Shown piece by piece: positions 7,701-14,062 of a stretch of DNA of 17,626 bases (positions are counted from its first letter, which is position 1; every line of letters begins with the position of its first letter). This stretch comes from Lachnospiraceae bacterium. GTDB taxonomy: Bacteria; Bacillota; Clostridia; Lachnospirales; Lachnospiraceae. The notes below the pieces were generated by a model. That model did no database searches. It was not told where the DNA came from and worked only from the letters and a program-made list of their open reading frames with translations. Both the position numbers and the translations under genes were made by a program. The stretch is taken from contig SFGF01000071.1 of the NCBI GenBank assembly GCA_004556655.1, forward strand, positions 1 through 17,626. The letters are read 5' to 3'.

Positions 7701-7891
7701 TTCCGGCAAAGGTTTCTAAGGATGTCATGAAAAAGAGCAAAGTTGTTGGAGATGTTCTGGAACTTTACTATGAAATCCTGAAATTAGTACCTCCAACATA
7801 CTTCGAGGAACGCAAGAGCCAAAAAGCACAGGTAGATGGAGAAAAACAGATTGTTCTTTCCTGCTATCTGAAGACGGGAGGTACACGATAA
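4718..7891 (+). CDS. PLD-nuclease / SF2 (SNF2-like) helicase fusion, restriction subunit
   Basis: A protein of 1057 residues with AGGAGG at 4705-4710. Residues about 1-190 form a phospholipase-D-type nuclease domain: H138-A-K140 in PIHAKVYIM, then GSSNFSEAGL at 161-170 and NLEFNVEL. Only one HKD-like motif is seen, so dimerisation would be needed for a full active site, as in BfiI-type enzymes. The helicase core follows: Walker A VGLGKT (about 283-288), DEAH (353-356), SATP (382-385) and motif VI QRVGRINR (755-762). The C-terminal 250 residues are uncharacterised. The gene abuts the methylase gene with no gap, so it likely supplies the DNA translocation and cutting of a restriction-like complex. 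Single-protein enzymes such as LlaGI join helicase and methylase but use a different nuclease; DISARM and BREX have other gene sets. Confidence 0.85.
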   Translation: MVHTDLKFFTNEPERDLYSRFAAILKSNTQFFDVLVGYFRASGFFKMYEALEQVEKIRILVGLNVDRYTVKIIDRIKAETMYAAISTADGKEIIADEIEKEFETAASSAQVEKGVRIFMDWLKSGKLEMRMYTEAPIHAKVYIMRKDQEKVPDTFGSVITGSSNFSEAGLVNNLEFNVELKDYADVKFALDKFEELWAQGTDIRDTYIEAVEQHTWMRDDITPYQLYLKTLYEFFKEEINADKENFETLLPEGYMRLQYQIDAVTQARQKLDAYNGVFISDVVGLGKTYICAMLANSFNRNTYKLIVCPPVLVDYWRSVLQEFDVARCDVESLGKLDKIIARGTDKYSYVFVDEAHRFRNSGTEAFTELHQICRGKKVILISATPINNYTSDVENQIYLFQAKQSGTINGIKNIEGFFRGLNAKLAKKPKGSAAYMEQLRENSEIIRDKLIREVMIRRTRSEIQQYYADDLAKQGLTFPKAGSPEKIIYSFDEETDDAFSQTINIIKDFKYARYTPLLYLKDKKKYATMLTAQRNMGGFMKGILVKRLESSFYAFRKTLERFIESYEKFIEMSKTGKIYISKKVNVYDLLDDGNTQKLMYLIEQQDVMEFETKEFSSQFFRDLQADLAQLKSMQFIWSLIGNDPKLDEFKWNLTTNPLFKDKKTIVFTESTETAQYLYEELKEIYGERIIYFSGQSSASLKVEIEDSFNPKFKNKNNDKYDLLITTDVLAEGINLHRANVLVNYDLPWNPTRIMQRVGRINRVGTEYDRIYVFNFFPTAQSKKQMPLEERILEKLQAFHDTLGEDIKYLSDDEEVSSKKLFSDLTSDLDGEEESTNPELAYLAIIRQIRDNDPKLFSMIKRLPKKAKAGKASEKVSEDSTVTFIRQGALKTFFVSSEAETKQLSFMQAIDLIKAEPDDAKVSVSSKFYEHFESNSTAFDQMLVAEEEVSTEKVMVAGNDAKIIRLLKAMKTEPRLTDDQEQMIDKLISLWENGEIPAKVSKDVMKKSKVVGDVLELYYEILKLVPPTYFEERKSQKAQVDGEKQIVLSCYLKTGGTR

Positions 7892-10800
7892 ATGAATGCC
7901 GTTGTTAAAAAGATAGAAGCAATACTGAAAAGTCCCTATGCTACAAAAAATTATGTTGATTTGATTCGAGAAATCTTTCCAAAGGTTAGCATGGTATCAC
8001 CGGACAAGTTCAGAAAAGAATTTACGAATTTTTCATCCCATATTGAAGGTTCTATTCATGTGGGAAATTATAAAACACCAGACAAAAAGAATATCATCAT
8101 TATGGCAGTGCAGCTGAAGAATGCAGGATATGTTGAAAATTCCAGAAGCACTCAGCGCAGCTATGCCAAAAAGCTGATTGAAAATGCCAATGCAGATGCT
8201 GCGTTCATCGCTTTCTATACAGAAGGTGAGCCGAAATGGAGATTGTCTTTTGTTCGTCTCGATTATGAAATGAAGATCGAAAACGGACGTTTGAAAACAA
8301 CGGAAAATCTGACTCCGGCAAAGAGATATTCCTATCTGGTAGGCGAAAATGAACCATGCCATACAGCAATCAGCCGATTTGAAAGATTTATTATTGATAG
8401 TATGGCAGATCCGGAACATCCTACACTGGATGATCTGGAAAATGCATTCAGCGTTGAAAAGGTTACGGATGAGTTTTTCAAACTGTATTGCGAGAAATTC
8501 CATCAGTTGCGTGAAAAGCTGGAAGAGAACGAAGATTTCCGTATTGAAGCGCAACAGCACAATTTCACTTCTGCGCAGTTTGCAAAGAAGCTGATGGGTC
8601 AGATTGTATTCCTTTATTTCTTGCAGAAAAAAGGTTGGCTGGGCGTAGGTGCATGGCCGAATACTTTGACTGAAAAAGAATACAAGAATGCCTATTATGC
8701 CCGTGGAACAAAATCCAGAGAACTGATACCGATTGTATATCGCCCTGTGGGTGATGGTACATATCGTATTTCCAGTACTGGATTGAATACTATCAGTGAT
8801 GAAGATGAGGCAGTCCTTGCTATGTGTGTCAAGGGCAAGCCTTGGGGTAGCGGTCCGCATAACTTCATGCGTAAGCTGTTTGAAATTGCAGAAAAGAAGA
8901 ATCAGAATTTCTTTGATGAATTACTGGAACCGCTGTTCTATGATGCGTTGAATGTAAATCGTGGAGAACAGGGGTATTGCCCTGCTCTGCATTGCAGAAT
9001 TCCATTCCTTTCCGGTGGTCTGTTCGAGCCGATTGACGGATATGATTGGGAACACAACAATTTCAATATTCCAAACGAAGTATTTTCCAATGCGGCGACC
9101 AAGGGGCGTGAAGCAGATGGTATTCTGGATATTTTCGATAGATACAATTTTACCATGAGCGAAGATGAACCGATGGAACGTGAAGTAGCCATTGACCCTG
9201 AAATGCTGGGTAAAGTATTTGAAAATTTGTTGGAAGTAAACGATAGAAAATCAAAAGGTGCTTTCTATACACCTCGTGAAATCGTTCATTATATGTGTCA
9301 GGAAAGTTTGATTAACTATCTGACCAATACATTGCAGATAGAGGAAGAAGCAATCCGTGAGTTTATTCTGTACGGTGACTTTATGAAAGATGAAGATACC
9401 GTAAAAGAAAAACGTCAGGGTAATGGCGGTATGTATATCTCTGAAAATTTGTTCAAGCTGGATGCAGACGGAAATGTTATTGTAGACAGATTGAAAGATG
9501 TGGATGCAGCATTGAAAAATGTCCGTGTTGCAGATCCGGCGGTAGGTTCCGGTGCATTCCCTCTCGGTATGCTGAACGAGATTGTACGTGCAAGACAGAA
9601 TATTTCTGCTTATATGGCAATCAATATGAACACATACAACGCCAGACTGATGTATCAGATGGAGCGTTCACCGCATAATCTGAAATACGAAACTATTAAA
9701 AATTGTATTTTTGCAGCAGATATCGAGCCATCTGCGGTAGATATTGCACAGCTTCGTTTGTGGCTGTCATTGGTAATTGATGATGAAATCAATCCGAATG
9801 CACAAAGTGCGTTGGATGGTCATAAAAATCCATTGCCGCTTCCGAACTTGGAAAGCAATATTCTTTGTGGCAACAGCTTGATTGATGAGTTTGAAGGAAC
9901 CAGACTGGTTAAAGAAAGTGAATTGTTTGGTGACAGCACTTATCAGTTGGATATGAACCACTCCCGGTTTGAATCCATTGTCAGCGCATTGATTGACAAA
10001 CAGAATGAATTGTTCCGTTGTGATAATACGGAAAAGAAAAAACAACTGAAAGATGAAATCGAATCTTTACGAGATATGGTTATCTTGTCACAGTTGGAAG
10101 GTTGTGGCTCTGACAAAATTCAAAGATACCATGAGAGTAAACGTATGGCATCTAAGCCGTATGTTCTTTGGCAGTTGGATTTTGCAAGAGTGTTTCGTGA
10201 AAAAGGTGGTTTTGATATTGTAATTGGAAATCCGCCTTATGTTGATTCAGAAGAAATGACACGAAGCATGCCAGAACAACGTGAAATATACAGTAAAAAG
10301 TATTCATGTGCAAAAGGTAACTGGGATTTGTTTGTTCTGTTCATAGAAAAAGGAATGGATTTATTGGCAGAAAACAAAACGATTTCTTATATTGTACCGA
10401 ATAAGTTGATATCTGCTCCGTATACAGAAGCATTGAGAAAAAAGATGGCAAAAAATCGAGTTATTGAGATCCGAGATTATTCCAATGTTAATGTTTTCAA
10501 AGAAGCTGCGGTATATCCAGTTGTATTCCGTGTAGAAATTAGCAATAACAGAACACCTGTTAAGATGGATGTTATGGATGGAATGGAACTGGTTGGAAAT
10601 CAGAATACTATATCGCCAGAGAAGTTTTATGCAGATATAAACTGGGATAAATATTTTAATACCTCTGCAGAAGCATTGAGCATTGTTGATAAAATGGCAA
10701 AATTCCCAATATTGAGTTCCATTGCTGATGTAAATGGTGCAGCAACTGTTGGTGAAGCCTATCTTGTAAAAGAATTTATGTATGACGATGATGGGAAAGA

Positions 10801-11380
10801 TGATTCTGTTATGAAATTTATTAATACAGGGGGAATTGATAAGTATAAATCATTTTATGGTATTGAGTATATACGTTATCTGAAAGGTAAGTATATGTAC
10901 CCTGTGGTAAAATCGTCTGACCTTAAGAATATGTCGGTTAAGCGATTCAACGAAAGTCAAAGTAAAAAAATAATCATTGGTGGCATGAATAAGGTTCTGG
11001 AGTGTTTTTACGATGACGGTAATTATTTGGCGGGAAAATCTACAACTATAGTTTATAATAATCCGCATTTGAAAGTTATTACTGCTATATTAAACAGTAC
11101 ATTGATGTCATTTTATTACTCTACATTTTATAATTCAATGTCTCTTGCGGGTGGTTTTTACAGAATTGGTGCACCTCAAATTAAAGCATTACCGATAGCG
11201 ATGCCAGATGATAATGCTACTATTGAGACTCTTGAAAATTTAGTGGATGAAGCACAAGAATTATTAAAATCATTGCAGGAATCTGATGAGGAAGTCAAAA
11301 ATGTTTTGAAACAAATAGATAAGATTGTTTACAAGCTGTATGGATTGACTGATAGTGAGATTTCATGTGTAGAAAATTAA
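7892..11380 (+). CDS. Eco57I-class adenine-N6 DNA methyltransferase with specificity domain
   Basis: A protein of 1162 residues. The methylase core has GAFYTPREIV (456-465, motif X region), DPAVGSGAF (548-556, SAM-binding motif I), ADIEPSAVDIAQLRL and NPPYVD (780-785, catalytic motif IV of N6-adenine enzymes). The C-terminal 350 residues fit a target recognition domain and end in a helical tail. The N-terminal 120 residues resemble the nuclease-like domain seen in relatives (a strand ending in a VELK-type motif, then an arginine-rich helix and WRLSFVRLDYE), but here the motif reads VQLK (73-76), so it is probably not a cutting domain. The start is immediately after the helicase stop codon, with GGGAGG at 7876-7881. 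It modifies host sites and probably provides sequence recognition for the helicase-nuclease partner. Confidence 0.9.
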   Translation: MNAVVKKIEAILKSPYATKNYVDLIREIFPKVSMVSPDKFRKEFTNFSSHIEGSIHVGNYKTPDKKNIIIMAVQLKNAGYVENSRSTQRSYAKKLIENANADAAFIAFYTEGEPKWRLSFVRLDYEMKIENGRLKTTENLTPAKRYSYLVGENEPCHTAISRFERFIIDSMADPEHPTLDDLENAFSVEKVTDEFFKLYCEKFHQLREKLEENEDFRIEAQQHNFTSAQFAKKLMGQIVFLYFLQKKGWLGVGAWPNTLTEKEYKNAYYARGTKSRELIPIVYRPVGDGTYRISSTGLNTISDEDEAVLAMCVKGKPWGSGPHNFMRKLFEIAEKKNQNFFDELLEPLFYDALNVNRGEQGYCPALHCRIPFLSGGLFEPIDGYDWEHNNFNIPNEVFSNAATKGREADGILDIFDRYNFTMSEDEPMEREVAIDPEMLGKVFENLLEVNDRKSKGAFYTPREIVHYMCQESLINYLTNTLQIEEEAIREFILYGDFMKDEDTVKEKRQGNGGMYISENLFKLDADGNVIVDRLKDVDAALKNVRVADPAVGSGAFPLGMLNEIVRARQNISAYMAINMNTYNARLMYQMERSPHNLKYETIKNCIFAADIEPSAVDIAQLRLWLSLVIDDEINPNAQSALDGHKNPLPLPNLESNILCGNSLIDEFEGTRLVKESELFGDSTYQLDMNHSRFESIVSALIDKQNELFRCDNTEKKKQLKDEIESLRDMVILSQLEGCGSDKIQRYHESKRMASKPYVLWQLDFARVFREKGGFDIVIGNPPYVDSEEMTRSMPEQREIYSKKYSCAKGNWDLFVLFIEKGMDLLAENKTISYIVPNKLISAPYTEALRKKMAKNRVIEIRDYSNVNVFKEAAVYPVVFRVEISNNRTPVKMDVMDGMELVGNQNTISPEKFYADINWDKYFNTSAEALSIVDKMAKFPILSSIADVNGAATVGEAYLVKEFMYDDDGKDDSVMKFINTGGIDKYKSFYGIEYIRYLKGKYMYPVVKSSDLKNMSVKRFNESQSKKIIIGGMNKVLECFYDDGNYLAGKSTTIVYNNPHLKVITAILNSTLMSFYYSTFYNSMSLAGGFYRIGAPQIKALPIAMPDDNATIETLENLVDEAQELLKSLQESDEEVKNVLKQIDKIVYKLYGLTDSEISCVEN

Positions 11381-11393
11381 CAGAGGTGAATAT

Positions 11394-11702
11394 ATGGAGA
11401 TTGAGGTAATTGCAAAAGGAAGAAATATGCGTTATGATGCCGTGGGTATATACGATGGAAAAGGATTGACTGTATTAAAAGGAAGTAGAATATCAGCCAC
11501 TGTGGCGAGTAAAATGAATCCAGTTGCTGTGAAATTAAGAGAGAGAAAAGACACAGTCGATAATGATTTTGTGCTGCAAAGAGATGTGACATTTAGAAGT
11601 TCTTCTACAGCAGCGTCATTTGTTACTGGAAGTATAGCTAATGGCATGAGAGTCTGGAGATTAAAAGATGGAAAACCATTGAGCAGTATGAGCGAAAAAT
11701 AA
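11394..11702 (+). CDS. DUF4357 domain protein, third gene of restriction operon
   Basis: A protein of 102 residues, beginning 13 bases after the methylase stop with GAGGTG at 11383-11388. It has the DUF4357 pattern: an early YDGKGLTVLKGSRISA strand and a C-terminal RSSSTAASFVTGSIANGMRVWRLKDGKPL (family pattern SPSxAAxFVxGxSxNGWxxWK). This domain is often the tail of larger nucleic-acid enzymes or restriction-linked proteins; standing alone it may be an accessory or DNA-contact subunit. Its position before the operon terminator makes it part of the same system. The exact role is unknown. Confidence 0.75.
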   Translation: MEIEVIAKGRNMRYDAVGIYDGKGLTVLKGSRISATVASKMNPVAVKLRERKDTVDNDFVLQRDVTFRSSSTAASFVTGSIANGMRVWRLKDGKPLSSMSEK

Positions 11703-11722
11703 GATACATAAATGACCAAGCC

Positions 11723-11764
11723 AAAGGCGATCAACCGTAAAAAGTTGGTCGCTTTTGTTTTGCT
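11723..11764 (+). terminator. Rho-independent terminator of restriction operon
   Basis: A stem of 11-13 bp (11723-11735 with 11744-11756, two G-T wobbles) has an 8-base loop; its 3' arm runs into TTTTGTTTTG. It lies 20 bases after the DUF4357 gene. Confidence 0.85.
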
Positions 11765-11804
11765 CATTTGCAAATATAAAATGTCATGGCAATTTATAAA
11801 TCGA

Positions 11805-12122
11805 GTATGCTGGTACCGGCATACGAGAACAGGTGGTGATGGTTCACGATATATGTGAAAAGTCATCGCCTGAAATTTTTTCAGAAGGTTCCGGTGGAGC
11901 GTTCTGAGAAAACGGAGAAGCTGTAAGAACCAACTGGCCAGTGGTTTGAAACAGGTTGTCCGGCAGGAGTACAGAGGGTGCAATCCTTTGTGCAAGGGTA
12001 CAGGGAATGCAATATCCCTGTGCGGGTCAAGGGCGGCAGCCTTGCCCAGTCAGTGGCGTTTCGCCACTTAGTACTGGGTATTACCTGCGCATAAATGTAG
12101 CAGGTAAGCAGCAGAGCTGCTT
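11805..12122 (+). other. Hairpin-dense non-coding region, candidate oriT/origin
   Basis: The 460-base gap before the relaxase carries no convincing gene but about nine consecutive inverted repeats. These include an 18-of-20 palindrome (11805-11824), a two-part stem (11835-11841 with 11864-11870, inner 11843-11847 with 11855-11859) and 11887-11891 with 11927-11931. They continue with 12000-12006 with 12015-12021, 12028-12032 with 12040-12044, and a double stem at 12045-12078 (inner 7 bp, loop TTT). The last two are 12081-12088 with 12100-12107 and 12106-12112 with 12116-12122. Position upstream of a mobilization gene and density of stems fit an origin of transfer or a single-strand origin. A folded RNA is the alternative. 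Confidence 0.5.
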
Positions 12123-12152
12123 CAAATTCCTTGACAACACTTGAAAAGAAAT

Positions 12153-12168
12153 GGAGGAAAAGCCTTTG
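12153..12168 (+). promoter_or_regulatory. Ribosome site and TTG start of relaxase
   Basis: GGAGGA at 12153-12158 followed after 7 bases by TTG at 12166 fits translation initiation. The in-frame ATG at 12151 overlaps this site and has no good site of its own. The resulting N-terminus, (M)RLTRHNGRFGKNGTYNPKHND, begins where clostridial relatives are expected to begin. Confidence 0.55.
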
Positions 12169-13191
12169 AGGTTGACACGACACAATGGACGTTTCGGTAA
12201 AAATGGCACTTACAATCCAAAGCATAATGACCGCAGATTTGATTTGGAGAACAGTGAACACATTGATGCGGAGCGAGCCAAAAGAAATATTTATTGGGAC
12301 TGTTATCGTGGTATCACAACTTCCGATAACCGTAATGCAGATGCCAAACAGGATTTTTCTTTTGAAAAAGTGGAGCAGATGTATTACACATCTCAATATA
12401 GTGATTTTATCTTCCTTCAAAACGAGAGAAATATAAAGAACCGACATCCGGAAAGAAACAGAACCGTGGAGGACTTGCTGAAAAACAAAAAGACCTGTCC
12501 GGAAGAAACCATTTATCAGATCGGAACAGTAGAAGAATCCGTATCGCCGGAGATTTTATTGCAGGTGGCAAATGATTTTTTCGGAGAAATGGAAAACAGG
12601 TTTGGCACTCATGTTCATATTCTGAACTGGGCATTGCATCTGGATGAGGGTACACCTCACATCCAGGAACGCCATGTATTTGATTGTAAAAATCAATACG
12701 GTGAGCTTTGTCCTCAACAGGAAAAGGCATTGGAGGAATTAGGAATACCACTTCCTGATCCGTGCAAGCCGAAAGGCAGACACAATAATCGTAAGCAGAC
12801 TTTTGATGCCATGTGCAGAGGAATGTTATTTGAAATTTGTGAACGCTATGGTCTGCAACTGGAGCGTGAACCGATCTACGGTGGAAAAGCCTATCTGGAG
12901 AAAAATGATTTTATTATTGAAAAGCAGAAGCTGGTTATGGCAGAAAAGGAACAGGCACTTTCGGAAATCACAATGAAGCTGGAGGATGCGGAAACTCTTG
13001 TGGAGGAAATTGCTGATACTGCCTATGAAAAAGCGTGTGAGGTAATTGCAGAGACTGTTTTTGCAGAAACCCAGAAACAGGATTTGGAGGTCATAGCAAA
13101 TTATCAGAAGTGGATCAAAGAAGAAAGCAATGTACCGGCTATAAGAAATCTGCTATCAGCAAATCGCTGGATGCCTTGCAAAACAAAATGA
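12166..13191 (+). CDS. MobV/Pre-like relaxase (mobilization protein), C-terminus possibly frameshifted
   Basis: A protein of about 341 residues that begins RLTRHNGRFGKNGTYNPKHNDR, with a central H158-LDEGTPH165-IQERH motif. MobV relaxases carry HxDExxPHxH here, the metal-binding histidine triad used to nick oriT; in this copy the last position is Q167 (codon CAG), although H170 is close. The region after it (about 171-240) contains QQEKALEELGIPLPDP and RHNNRKQTFDAMCRGMLFEICERYGLQLE, typical of the clostridial IME branch. From 245 on it is coiled-coil-like. The end (RNLLSANRWMPCKTK) looks out of character, while another frame continues with a lysine/leucine-rich helix to 13385, so a single-base loss near 13110-13160 is likely. 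It would nick and transfer the element in the presence of a helper conjugation system. Confidence 0.8.
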   Translation: MRLTRHNGRFGKNGTYNPKHNDRRFDLENSEHIDAERAKRNIYWDCYRGITTSDNRNADAKQDFSFEKVEQMYYTSQYSDFIFLQNERNIKNRHPERNRTVEDLLKNKKTCPEETIYQIGTVEESVSPEILLQVANDFFGEMENRFGTHVHILNWALHLDEGTPHIQERHVFDCKNQYGELCPQQEKALEELGIPLPDPCKPKGRHNNRKQTFDAMCRGMLFEICERYGLQLEREPIYGGKAYLEKNDFIIEKQKLVMAEKEQALSEITMKLEDAETLVEEIADTAYEKACEVIAETVFAETQKQDLEVIANYQKWIKEESNVPAIRNLLSANRWMPCKTK

Positions 13192-13385
13192 AGAAAACGG
13201 CGGACAAACTGTTGAATAAAGTTTTGACCGCATTGAAGCTGCCGACAGTCAAAGAAAAGAATATGACTGCAGTAAAGGAAAAAGCAAAAGAATCGCTGCT
13301 TGCAAAATTGCAGCGTAATAAAGAACTTGTGAAAAAGGATGGTGATTCGGATAAGAAGATCAGACAAAAGAATATGGAACTCTAA
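13110..13385 (+). pseudogene. Probable displaced C-terminal part of the relaxase
   Basis: An open frame one base back from the relaxase frame, beginning at a GTG (13110) with no ribosome site and overlapping the relaxase end by 82 bases. From about residue 13 it reads KSAISKSLDALQNKMKKTA and continues as a lysine-rich amphipathic helix to NMEL. This continues the coiled-coil character of the relaxase and ends just before the terminator at 13389. I read it as the ancestral C-terminus cut off by a one-base deletion. A separate overlapping small protein, or sequencing error, cannot be excluded. Confidence 0.45.
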
Positions 13386-13388
13386 CAG

Positions 13389-13427
13389 GCACTTGTCATT
13401 TTTATCGGAAATGTCAGGTGCTTTTTC
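13389..13427 (+). terminator. Terminator between relaxase and primase-like gene
   Basis: A 13-position stem (13389-13401 with 13409-13421, one wobble and one mismatch) is followed by TTTTTCT. It starts 4 bases after the displaced relaxase frame ends, which supports that frame as the true gene end. Confidence 0.75.
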
Positions 13428-13444
13428 TATGGGAGGGTTGCGCC

Positions 13445-14062
13445 ATGAATGTGTTTGATGCAGTTAAGCAGTCTGTCACAACCAGACAGGCTGCGGAAAT
13501 GTATGGATTGAAGATACACAGAAATAACATGGCATCCTGCCCTTTTCATAATGATAAAACTCCGAGCATGAAAGTGGACAGGCGCTTTCATTGTTTCGGG
13601 TGTGGAGCTGATGGCGATGTGATTGATTTTGTATCAAGGTTTTATGGTATCAGCAGTCTGGAAGCGGCACAAAAGGCAGCTTCAGACTTTGGAATTTCTT
13701 ATGATAGGAAGAACAAGAAAGAAGCATCGAAGAAAGCGGTACGCAAAAAATCAGATGCACAGATCTATGCAGAAGCCGAGCAGCGTTGCTTTCGAGTTCT
13801 GTCAGACTATTACCATCTTCTGAGAAAATGGGAAATGGATTATGCTCCCAGTATGGAAGATGAAATGTGGCATCCGCTGTTTGTGGAAGCCTTACAGAAA
13901 AAGTCACATCTGGAATATCTCTTGGATATTCTGGTGTTTGGCGAAATAGAGGAAAAAACATTGCTGGTGATGGAATATGGGAAGGAGGTGGCGTCACTTG
14001 AACAACGAATTTCAGAATTTACCTGTCCAGACACAGAAGATGGCATTGGAAGCTGCCAGTGA
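13445..14062 (+). CDS. CHC2 zinc-finger (DnaG-type primase N-terminal) protein
   Basis: A protein of 205 residues. The zinc ribbon is complete: C32-x2-H35 in SCPFHNDKTPSM and C50-x2-C53 in FHCFGCGADGDVIDFV, exactly the CHC2 pattern that binds template DNA in bacterial primases. No TOPRIM catalytic domain follows; residues 100-205 are helical and unassigned. Such truncated forms are common in Firmicute IMEs beside a VirE-type ATPase, where the pair replicates the excised circle. The start at 13445 uses GGGAGG at 13431-13436; an upstream TTG at 13418 lies inside the terminator and is unlikely. Its 3' end overlaps the next gene by 65 bases. Confidence 0.88.
   Translation: MNVFDAVKQSVTTRQAAEMYGLKIHRNNMASCPFHNDKTPSMKVDRRFHCFGCGADGDVIDFVSRFYGISSLEAAQKAASDFGISYDRKNKKEASKKAVRKKSDAQIYAEAEQRCFRVLSDYYHLLRKWEMDYAPSMEDEMWHPLFVEALQKKSHLEYLLDILVFGEIEEKTLLVMEYGKEVASLEQRISEFTCPDTEDGIGSCQ

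Noticed and set aside
8033..8860. A 275-residue open frame on the minus strand inside the methylase gene
   Set aside because: It is fully antisense to a gene with clear motifs, has no ribosome site, and its translation is rich in Cys/Ile/Phe without domain features.
11432..12447. Two long minus-strand frames (11432-11995 and 11881-12447) crossing the DUF4357 gene, the hairpin region and the relaxase start
   Set aside because: No start context and no recognisable domain; they run through a terminator and many hairpins. The region is better explained as non-coding.
13100..13191. Programmed -1 frameshift in the relaxase
   Set aside because: No X-XXY-YYZ heptamer in the overlap and no obvious stimulatory hairpin directly after it; a simple deletion explains it better.
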